Shown here piece after piece: positions 1-6,154 of a DNA stretch of 6,154 nt. The notes under the pieces were generated by a model, which was given only the letters and a program-made list of their open reading frames with translations, was not told the DNA's origin and made no database searches. The position numbers were made by a program, and so were the translations under genes. The stretch is from Limnoglobus sp. GTDB taxonomy: Bacteria > Planctomycetota > Planctomycetia > Gemmatales > Gemmataceae. The DNA is taken from NCBI GenBank assembly GCA_025353985.1, contig JANXNT010000162.1, positions 1 to 6,154 of the forward strand. Reading direction: 5' to 3'. Position 1 is the stretch's first letter, and every line of letters starts with the position of its first letter.

Positions 1-1
1 G

Positions 2-1969
2 AGCCTCGAAGAAAAAGACGGCGTTCCCGATGCGGGAAAGCGACTCGATATCGCCACGTTCATGAAGAGTGCGGGGTACATCGACTTTGCGAAAAGCGAG
101 ATCGAAGCGGCGAAGAAAGCGATCCCCGGCGAATGGCCAAAAGAACAGGCCGCCCGGCTCGACAAGTTGCAAATCGAGATCGGCAACGCCGAATCGAAAT
201 TGATCGTCGACGAACTCGAATTGGCGATCCACTCCGGGCGGTACTTGGCGGCCGACAACGCGGTTCGCACGCTCGATGTCAAACGTGCCGACGCCGACGC
301 GATCAACCGTTTCACTTTGCTCAAAGCCCAAATTGAGATTGTGCAACCGAAGTTCGAGAAAGGCCAACGGCTCCTTCGCGAGACTCTCGATGAGCTTTCA
401 AACGCGAAAGATGTCGTGCCGTTACTGGCCGCGTTCGGCAGTGTCACGCAACCGACCGTATTCAAAGCGAAGTCCGAGGAGAACCAGTTACTCTGCCAAG
501 CGGGCGAGCAAGTTTTTAGCGAACTGCACCCCGATTCGATTAGCCGCATCGACTTCTTCGTCGGCCTCGCCGAGAGTGCGGAGCGACGACGAAAGGCCGG
601 TCAGTCGCCGATGGATAAACCCGAGGAACTCGTGGCGATGGCGGTCAGCGGCTGGCTGATGGGCAAAAACGGCGCGGAGAAAACCGTCTCATCCGCAACC
701 CGATTCTGGCAGTGGCGCGAACTGTTACTGAGCTACCAAAACGAGGACATTCTCAACAACCGTCGCGCACTTTACGCCAAAATGCAAAAGCTGAGCAAAC
801 CCGTTACGCCAGACGTTCTCGCGCAGCTAATTTCCGCATTGCCCCCGCCAAAACCGGAGAATCTCGCCGCACCATCGGGCACGCTCGTTCCACCGAGCCG
901 ACTCGTTGCCAACGGCGTGTACCGCCGCACTACGGGCGCAATCCCCGAGACTTCGAGCGGTGTCGAGTACATGATTCGACTGCCTGCCGAGTACCACCAC
1001 GGGCGTGCGTATCCGGTGTTGATCGCGATGTCGCACCACACGACGCCGGCCGAGCAACTCGTGAGCATGTTGGCCGCCGATGCCGACCGCAATGGCTACA
1101 TCATTGCCGCACCCGTTTGGGCGAACAGCTTCGATAAACCGTACGATTGGGTGGGCGATCAGCACTTCCGCGTGACGGCCACGTTACGCAGTTTGTTACG
1201 GCATTACCGCGTCGATAATAACCGCGTATTCCTGTTCGGTTTCGGCGAAGGCGCGAACTTCGCGATGGATGTCGGGGCGTCGCATCCGGACCTGTTCGCG
1301 GGAGTCTGTGCGATGGGGCCGAACCCGAAAATGCAAAGCATGTTTATCGACTATTGGCGGAACTGCCAGAAGCTGCCGATGTACATTTCGATCGGTGCGA
1401 TCGCGGGCAATTCGTTCGAAAACGTGCGTCGACTGTTCGAGTTTTGTATGCCGCAAGGCTTCCCCGCAATTGCCACCGTCTATCGCGGTCGCGGCCTCGA
1501 ATGGTTCGCGGGGGAAGTGCCGATCATGTTCGACTGGATGAGCCGCAAGGAGCGCGTACGTGGCACTGCGAGCCTGCGTTTGAACAACTTCAAAATGGAA
1601 GCCTGGCAGACGATGCGGCACAAGGACGATCGCTTCTACTGGGTCGGCACCGACTCGATCGCCAAGGGTAACTTGCTCGAAAACAACGGGGGGAAGAGTT
1701 TCGTTCCCGCCGAGATCGAAGCGAATATCCTGCAGGGAAACTCGATCCGCATCCGAACTCGCGGCCTCAAAAGCGTCACGATCTGGCTCGAACGCGACAT
1801 GATCGACTGGACGAAACCGGTGCTCGTGAGCATTAACAGCCAGCAACCCAACGGCTATAAACCGAAGGTCATCGTACCCGATATGGAATTGATGCTCGAA
1901 CAACTCCACCAACACGGCGACCGCGGTATGCTGTTCCTAAACAAGCTCGAATTCCCTGCCATACCGTAA
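2..1969 (+). CDS. PHB-depolymerase/esterase-like alpha/beta-hydrolase protein with degenerate active site, 5'-partial
   Basis: The reading frame is open to the left edge (at least 20 residues precede the first ATG at 62), and no ribosome-binding site precedes that ATG, so the true start is probably outside the window. Counting from the ATG at 62 (635 residues): 1–257 is mostly helical and charged with no domain I recognise, perhaps TPR-like; 258–285 is a proline-rich linker; about 285–500 resembles the alpha/beta-hydrolase fold of LpqC/PHB-depolymerase-type esterases, with a core strand at 317–323 and a nucleophile-elbow-like segment at 389–412; about 505–635 is a separate domain that I recall from planctomycete hydrolase-like proteins. 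The elbow reads GFGEG (393–397), with Gly395 where GxSxG has its Ser. SHH (324–326) replaces the usual HG oxyanion motif, and Leu479 in GRGLEWF sits where the catalytic His is expected. Catalysis is therefore doubtful; a binding or structural role is an inference. The family is fairly secure, the function unknown. Any export signal would lie off the window. Confidence 0.8.
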   Translation, partial: SLEEKDGVPDAGKRLDIATFMKSAGYIDFAKSEIEAAKKAIPGEWPKEQAARLDKLQIEIGNAESKLIVDELELAIHSGRYLAADNAVRTLDVKRADADAINRFTLLKAQIEIVQPKFEKGQRLLRETLDELSNAKDVVPLLAAFGSVTQPTVFKAKSEENQLLCQAGEQVFSELHPDSISRIDFFVGLAESAERRRKAGQSPMDKPEELVAMAVSGWLMGKNGAEKTVSSATRFWQWRELLLSYQNEDILNNRRALYAKMQKLSKPVTPDVLAQLISALPPPKPENLAAPSGTLVPPSRLVANGVYRRTTGAIPETSSGVEYMIRLPAEYHHGRAYPVLIAMSHHTTPAEQLVSMLAADADRNGYIIAAPVWANSFDKPYDWVGDQHFRVTATLRSLLRHYRVDNNRVFLFGFGEGANFAMDVGASHPDLFAGVCAMGPNPKMQSMFIDYWRNCQKLPMYISIGAIAGNSFENVRRLFEFCMPQGFPAIATVYRGRGLEWFAGEVPIMFDWMSRKERVRGTASLRLNNFKMEAWQTMRHKDDRFYWVGTDSIAKGNLLENNGGKSFVPAEIEANILQGNSIRIRTRGLKSVTIWLERDMIDWTKPVLVSINSQQPNGYKPKVIVPDMELMLEQLHQHGDRGMLFLNKLEFPAIP

Positions 1970-2013
1970 GCCCGGTCATGTACGAAAATTCCGTCGCAGA
2001 AGTCGAGAGACCT

Positions 2014-2042
2014 CTGACGCGCGCTGTTCAATCGGCTATGCT
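2014..2042 (+). promoter_or_regulatory. Candidate sigma70-type promoter for the cytochrome/DUF1501 pair
   Basis: In the 110-base gap after the hydrolase-like gene, CTGACG (2014–2019, 4 of 6 matches to TTGACA) is followed after 17 bases by TATGCT (2037–2042, 4 of 6 matches to TATAAT). Transcription would begin near 2049, about 31 bases before the preferred ATG at 2080. Both hexamers are imperfect, planctomycete promoters are poorly characterised, and such matches arise by chance, so this is only a candidate. The gap of bases 1970–2079 holds no convincing terminator hairpin, so read-through from upstream is also possible. Confidence 0.2.
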
Positions 2043-2079
2043 GATGGTACACACCTGCAACTCCCCGCCTTGGTCGCGT

Positions 2080-4170
2080 ATGTACCGACTGCTATTTCCC
2101 ATCGTGCTGATGACATCGATCACCGTCTCGGCTGCGCCGCCGGATTTCGACCGCAGCGTTGCGCCACTCATCATCAAGCGATGTATCGAGTGCCACGGTC
2201 CGACTGAACCGAAGGGTGGACTCGACCTGACGACGAAGAAAACCGTCGTAGGACTCGATGAGGAATCGGTGGTGATACCGAATAAGCTCGCGATGAGCCG
2301 CCTCTGGGAACGGGTGAGTATCGATGAGATGCCGCCGAAACATCCGCTAAGTACCGTCGAGAAAGCAATTTTCAAAAACTGGATCGAGAGCGGGGCGAAT
2401 TGGGGCCGCGACCCGATTGACCCGCTCGCGTTTTCGACGAGCGAGCGTGGTGGCCGCGACTGGTGGGCACTGCAACCGCTGAAGCCACACGCGGTGCCTG
2501 CGGGCATCCATCCCGTCGATCATTTCGTTGGTATTGCACGCACTGCCAAGGGGCTGTCCGTATCTGTACCCGCAGACCCGCGAACGCTCGTTCGTCGCCT
2601 GTACTTCGATCTCATCGGCTTGCCACCCTCTCCAGAAACGATTGAAGCGTTCGCCAAAAATCCTTCTGATGAAGCTTTTCTCGTACTCGTCGACAAGCTC
2701 CTCGCCTCGCCGCAGTACGGCGAACGTTGGGCGCGGCACTGGCTCGATCTGGTGCGGTACGGCGAAAGCGATGGCTTCGAACGGAACGCTCCGCGGCCGA
2801 ATGCGTGGCACTATCGCGACTTCGTGATTGCTGCGTTCAACGCCGACATGCCGTTCGACCAGTTCGCGAAATGGCAGATCGCTGGGGACATTCTGCAACC
2901 CGACGAACCGGCGGCGATCAAGGCAACGGGCTTCCTGGTGGCGGGCATTCACAACACCGTACTCGGCTCGAATGCCATCTCGAACGCGACCGCACGGCAA
3001 GATGAAATCGAAGATATTCTCTCTGCTGTCGGGCAAACGTTCCTCGGCCTGACGGTGCAATGTGCGCGGTGCCACGATCATAAATTCGATGCGATTACGC
3101 AGGTCGATTATTACCGTTTCGCGGCCGCGCTCGGCGGCGTCAATCATGGCGAGCGGCCTGCAAAAAAAGCCGAACCGACGCTGGTGTACGCGATTTCGCC
3201 TAAGCCCGCACCGCCGACGCACGTGCTTTCCCGCGGCAACGTCGAGAAGCCGAAAGCGATCGTGAGCGCGGGTGGCGTGGCGAGCATTCCGGGCATGGCA
3301 AATTTCGCTTTGCCACACGATGCACCCGAAGGATTGCGACGCCAAAAGCTCGCGGAATGGATCGCGCGGCCAGACAACCCGGCGTTCACGCGCTCGATTG
3401 TCAACCGGCTTTGGCACCATCACTTCGGCACGGGACTCGTCGATTCACCGAGCGATCTCGGCTTCAACGGCGGGCGGCCATCGCACCCCGAATTACTCGA
3501 TTGGCTCGCGGCGGAACTCGTGCGCCAGAAGTTTCATTTGAAGCCGCTACACCGGTTGATGGTGACTTCGACAACGTACCGTCAGTCGTCGGCAAAGGTC
3601 GCCAGTGCGTTCGCGAAAGACGCGGACAATCGGCTATTGTGGCGGATGTCCCCGCGGCGACTCGAAGGCGAAGCGATACGCGACGCGATGCTCGTTGTGG
3701 CCGGGAAACTGAACCAGAAAGCGGGCGGGCCGGGCTATCATGATGTCCGCACTTACGGCGATAGCGGCACACTGTATTACGAGCCAATCGACCCTATCGG
3801 CAACGAGTTTCAACGCCGGACGATCTACCGTTTCTCGCCGCGCGGCGAACGCAGTGCGCTACTGGAAACGTTCGATTGCCCGGATCCGTCGGCACTGACA
3901 CCCCGCCGTCAAATGACGACGACGCCACTCCAGGCGCTCGCACTGTGGAACGATAGTTTCGTGCTGCGTACGGCGCAATCATTCGCGGAGCGTGTCAGTG
4001 CGGAGGCGAAAGAAACTTCCGCGCAGATCGATCGCGCGTATCGACTGTCACTGGGCCGTCAGCCGAGCGATGAGGAACGAAAACGTTCTGCGGGTGTCGT
4101 CGAAAAACACGGGCTGGCGGCGTTGTGTCGCGTGCTGTTTAACTGCAACGAATTCGTGGTGATGGAATGA
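2080..4170 (+). CDS. Planctomycete cytochrome C-domain protein (PSCyt1–DUF1549–DUF1553)
   Basis: The product has 696 residues from the ATG at 2080. I chose this start because it places a Sec-like signal peptide at the N-terminus (MYRLLFPIVLMTSITVSAA, cleavage near residues 18–20). The frame is open back to an ATG at 1978, with others at 2038 and 2044, but those would bury the signal behind an unremarkable polar stretch. No clear Shine–Dalgarno precedes any of them. Domains: PSCyt1 (about 22–100) with a CIECH haem-c motif at 35–39 and a possible distal ligand Met84 in EMPPKHP; DUF1549 (about 147–355) with a second CxxCH, CARCH, at 328–332; DUF1553 (about 380–690), with RGN at 385–387, the NRLWHHHFG block and the TTTPLQALALWN block. 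The two large domains are joined by only about 25 residues, whereas many relatives are longer. It probably acts outside the cytoplasmic membrane, possibly in electron transfer. The reaction and partner are unknown, though the overlapping DUF1501 gene suggests a shared job. Confidence 0.93.
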   Translation: MYRLLFPIVLMTSITVSAAPPDFDRSVAPLIIKRCIECHGPTEPKGGLDLTTKKTVVGLDEESVVIPNKLAMSRLWERVSIDEMPPKHPLSTVEKAIFKNWIESGANWGRDPIDPLAFSTSERGGRDWWALQPLKPHAVPAGIHPVDHFVGIARTAKGLSVSVPADPRTLVRRLYFDLIGLPPSPETIEAFAKNPSDEAFLVLVDKLLASPQYGERWARHWLDLVRYGESDGFERNAPRPNAWHYRDFVIAAFNADMPFDQFAKWQIAGDILQPDEPAAIKATGFLVAGIHNTVLGSNAISNATARQDEIEDILSAVGQTFLGLTVQCARCHDHKFDAITQVDYYRFAAALGGVNHGERPAKKAEPTLVYAISPKPAPPTHVLSRGNVEKPKAIVSAGGVASIPGMANFALPHDAPEGLRRQKLAEWIARPDNPAFTRSIVNRLWHHHFGTGLVDSPSDLGFNGGRPSHPELLDWLAAELVRQKFHLKPLHRLMVTSTTYRQSSAKVASAFAKDADNRLLWRMSPRRLEGEAIRDAMLVVAGKLNQKAGGPGYHDVRTYGDSGTLYYEPIDPIGNEFQRRTIYRFSPRGERSALLETFDCPDPSALTPRRQMTTTPLQALALWNDSFVLRTAQSFAERVSAEAKETSAQIDRAYRLSLGRQPSDEERKRSAGVVEKHGLAALCRVLFNCNEFVVME
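4167..4170 (+). other. ATGA stop/start overlap (translational coupling)
   Basis: The ATG of the DUF1501 gene (4167–4169) overlaps the TGA of the cytochrome-type gene (4168–4170). Only a weak purine-rich stretch (GGTGATGGA, 4158–4166) lies upstream, so initiation probably depends on ribosomes terminating on the upstream gene. This supports co-expression of the two proteins. Confidence 0.85.
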
Positions 4171-5576
4171 ACGAAGTCAGCCGGCGCGATTGTTTTTCGT
4201 GGTCCGCACGCGGCCTCGGTGTCGCTGCGTTCGCGCATTTACTTTCGCGCGATGTCAGCGGCGCGACGCCGAAACCGCACTTCGCCGCGAAGGCGAAACG
4301 GGTCGTTCACATCTCGCTCATCGGCGGGCTGAGTCACCTCGATTCGTTCGACTACAAGCCGACGCTGAAGAAGTTTCACGGAAAACCGCTGCCCTCGAAG
4401 GAGATCCCCGACATTTTCTTCGGGCAAGTCGGGTTGCTTCGGCAACCGGACTGGGCGTTCAAGCCGCGTGGGAAGTCCGGGTTGATGATCTCCGATCTGT
4501 TCCCGCACATCGCGGAAATGGCCGACGAACTGACGATCATTCGTTCGATGACGGCGGACTCGGCGAACCACACGCCCGCGTTGTACATCGAAAATAGCGG
4601 TTTCCAATTCGGCGGGTTTCCATCGGCGGGTAGCTGGGTGAGTTACGGACTCGGCAGCGAAACCGAGGAACTGCCCGCATACGTAATCTTGCCCGACCCA
4701 CGTGGGTTACCGAACGGCGGGTCGTCGATCTGGTCGAGCGGATTCCTGCCCGCAGAGCATCAGGGCGTGCTGTTTCAGACGGGGGCGACGCCGGTTCGCG
4801 ACTTGTTCCCGGCGGTCAAACGCTCGGCGGCATCCGAGGCCGATAGCCTCGAATTACTCCACGCGATGAACGCACAACACCAGCAATGTTCTGGCGATGA
4901 AGGGCTGTTGGCCGCACGGATGCGCAGTTACGAGCTTGCGGCGAAGATGCAATTGTCCGTGCCATCGCTCGTCGATTTGAGCCAAGAGACGGCGGCGACG
5001 CAATCGCTGTACGGACTCGATAGGCCGCAGACCGCACCGTTTGGCCGCAACTGCTTACTGGCAAGGCGAATGCTCGAACGCGGCGTTCGGTTCGTGCAAT
5101 TGTTTTCCGGCGGGCCGATTGCGGGCAACCCGCGTCTCAGTTGGGACGCGCACGAGAACGTCAAAGACAACCACACCATCGAGGCCGGCAAGATCGATCA
5201 GCCCGTGGCGGGCTTGCTTCGCGATTTGAAACAACGCGACATGCTGAAGGATACGCTCGTGTTATTCACGACCGAATTTGGCCGCACGCCGTTCGCACAA
5301 TCGGGGCCGGAGATCGTCGGGCCGGGCCGCGACCACAACAAATATGGCTTCTCCGTGTGGCTCGCCGGCGCGGGATTGAAAGCGGGAAGCGTCTTCGGGG
5401 CGACCGACGACATCGGCTGGAAGGCCGCCGAACACCCCGTGGCGTGGCACGATTTCCACGCCACGATGTTGCACTTGCTCGGCCTCGATCACGAAAAACT
5501 CACCTTCTACCACAACGGCATCCGCCGCCGACTCACAAACGTCCACGGCGAAGTCGTTCGCGGAATCCTGGCGTGA
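4167..5576 (+). CDS. DUF1501 family protein with twin-arginine signal
   Basis: The product has 469 residues, within the usual size of DUF1501 proteins, a family placed in the alkaline-phosphatase/sulfatase superfamily. The N-terminus has SRRDCF (residues 5–10) followed by a modestly hydrophobic stretch (16–26), consistent with a Tat signal and therefore export of a folded protein. Family landmarks in order: HISLIGGLSHLDSFDYKP (48–65), where relatives usually have GGPSH, so Leu55 is a small deviation; TTEFGRTP (368–375); GRDHNKYGF (387–395); HDFHATMLHLLGLDH (428–442), whose His and Asp residues are plausible metal ligands by analogy with the superfamily; and RLTNVHGEV near the C-terminus. The reaction is not established; a hydrolytic or metal-dependent role is inferred from the fold only. 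It overlaps the preceding cytochrome-type gene by 4 bases, the standard arrangement for this pair in planctomycetes. No frameshift or truncation is seen. Confidence 0.93.
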   Translation: MNEVSRRDCFSWSARGLGVAAFAHLLSRDVSGATPKPHFAAKAKRVVHISLIGGLSHLDSFDYKPTLKKFHGKPLPSKEIPDIFFGQVGLLRQPDWAFKPRGKSGLMISDLFPHIAEMADELTIIRSMTADSANHTPALYIENSGFQFGGFPSAGSWVSYGLGSETEELPAYVILPDPRGLPNGGSSIWSSGFLPAEHQGVLFQTGATPVRDLFPAVKRSAASEADSLELLHAMNAQHQQCSGDEGLLAARMRSYELAAKMQLSVPSLVDLSQETAATQSLYGLDRPQTAPFGRNCLLARRMLERGVRFVQLFSGGPIAGNPRLSWDAHENVKDNHTIEAGKIDQPVAGLLRDLKQRDMLKDTLVLFTTEFGRTPFAQSGPEIVGPGRDHNKYGFSVWLAGAGLKAGSVFGATDDIGWKAAEHPVAWHDFHATMLHLLGLDHEKLTFYHNGIRRRLTNVHGEVVRGILA

Positions 5577-5582
5577 CCCGTT

Positions 5583-6154
5583 TCACTTCACTGGCTGAAA
5601 TACCAGCCCATCGTGGCTCATGTCGTATTCGACCATCACGGTCATGCCGTCGCGGATGTCGCCTTTTAACAGCGACTTGCCGAGAGCGGTTTCGAGTTCT
5701 TTTTGCAGAACGCGCTTCAGTGGCCGCGCACCGTAGGCGGGGTCGTAGCCGAGCTTGACGAGGTACGATTTCGCTTCGTCGGAGATCGTCAAAACGATCT
5801 TGCGATCGCGGAGTCGTTCGCGAATGTGTTCGAGTTGAATATCGATAATCTTCGCCAAATTCGCTTCGGTTAGCGTGTGGAAAACGATGATGTCGTCGAT
5901 GCGGTTGAGGAACTCGGGGCGGAACGTTTTGCGGAGTTCGTCGAGCACGGCTTGCTTCATGCGGTCGTAAATTTCGCCGATATGCGTGCCCTTAAACTGC
6001 AAGATTTTCTGACTGCCCACGTTCGACGTCATGATGATGATCGTGTTTTTGAAATTGACCGTCCGCCCCTGACTGTCGGTGAGACGGCCATCGTCGAGGA
6101 CTTGTAGAAGCACGTTGAAAACGTCGGGATGCGCCTTCTCGATTTCATCGAAAA
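5583..6154 (-). CDS. clpB: ATP-dependent chaperone/disaggregase ClpB, C-terminal part (5'-partial)
   Basis: The last 189 residues of an Hsp100 AAA+ protein are present; the gene continues beyond the right edge. The visible part starts inside the Walker B region of the second ATPase domain (FDEIEKAHPDVFN), followed by LLQVLDDGRLTDSQGRTV, a sensor-1 Asn in IIIMTSNVGS, the arginine finger in FRPEFLNRID (Arg codon at 5901–5903) and the sensor-2 GARPLKR block (GARP codons at 5721–5732). DSQGR and the overall C-terminus fit ClpB better than ClpC or ClpA, though ClpC is the main alternative. ClpB hexamers thread aggregated proteins through a central pore in the cytoplasm, working with DnaK. The GTG at 6111–6113 is an internal Val, not a start. 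The coding sequence is intact. It converges on the DUF1501 gene with 6 bases between stop codons. Its promoter and any heat-shock element lie outside the window. Confidence 0.93.
   Translation of the reverse strand, partial: FDEIEKAHPDVFNVLLQVLDDGRLTDSQGRTVNFKNTIIIMTSNVGSQKILQFKGTHIGEIYDRMKQAVLDELRKTFRPEFLNRIDDIIVFHTLTEANLAKIIDIQLEHIRERLRDRKIVLTISDEAKSYLVKLGYDPAYGARPLKRVLQKELETALGKSLLKGDIRDGMTVMVEYDMSHDGLVFQPVK

Noticed and set aside
1397..1404. GCGATCGC octamer, repeated at 5802–5809, reminiscent of the HIP1 palindrome
   Set aside because: Only two copies were noticed, both inside coding regions of a genome using many GCG, ATC and CGC codons; this is not enough to claim an over-represented motif.
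1196..1915. Open frame on the − strand, 239 codons, antisense to the hydrolase-like gene
   Set aside because: It is fully covered by recognisable hydrolase-like coding sequence on the + strand, and has no domain, ribosome-binding site or promoter of its own.
2347..3423. Long open frame on the − strand, 358 codons, antisense to the DUF1549 region
   Set aside because: Its translation is arginine-rich and resembles no family I know, while the opposite strand encodes conserved domain motifs throughout. It is a by-product of GC-rich codon use.
5593..5608. Small inverted repeat GGCTG–AAATAC–CAGCC just inside the clpB 3' end, a possible terminator for the DUF1501 transcript
   Set aside because: The stem is only 5 bp, no T-tract follows on either strand, and it lies within conserved-length clpB coding sequence, so chance is the simpler explanation.
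6111..6113. GTG as a start codon for a 176-residue − strand gene
   Set aside because: The frame continues upstream with the ClpB Walker B region (FDEIEKAHPDVFN) to the window edge, so the GTG is an internal valine.

Overview
The window looks like chromosomal DNA from a member of the Planctomycetota. The evidence is a gene pair encoding a PSCyt1–DUF1549–DUF1553 cytochrome-type protein and a DUF1501 protein, an arrangement greatly expanded in that phylum and rare elsewhere. Base composition is moderately GC-rich and even, with no visible shift along the window. I cannot assign a genus. No RNA gene, insertion sequence, CRISPR array or long repeat is visible.

Layout: (1) Bases 2–1969 (+) hold the 3' part of a large protein that runs off the left edge. 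It has a helical N-terminal region, a proline-rich linker, an alpha/beta-hydrolase-like domain of the PHB-depolymerase/esterase type, and a further C-terminal domain. The hydrolase fold appears to have lost its nucleophile and probably the rest of its catalytic centre. (2) Bases 1970–2079 are a short intergenic stretch with one weak promoter candidate. (3) Bases 2080–4170 (+) encode an exported protein with two CxxCH motifs (PSCyt1, DUF1549, DUF1553). (4) Bases 4167–5576 (+) encode a DUF1501 protein with a twin-arginine N-terminus, whose start overlaps the previous stop by 4 bases (ATGA). (5) Bases 5583–6154 (−) are the C-terminal part of the disaggregase ClpB, running off the right edge and converging on the DUF1501 gene with only 6 bases between the stop codons.

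How the genes work together: the cytochrome-type and DUF1501 genes are almost certainly one translationally coupled unit, and both products appear to be exported, one with a Sec-like signal and one with a Tat-like signal. Their biochemical role is not established; a part in extracellular or periplasmic macromolecule processing is a common guess and only an inference here. The upstream hydrolase-like gene is on the same strand 110 bases away and may or may not share the transcript. clpB is a housekeeping stress gene and is probably functionally unrelated. The most unusual feature is the apparent pseudoenzyme state of the first gene; the rest is typical planctomycete content.
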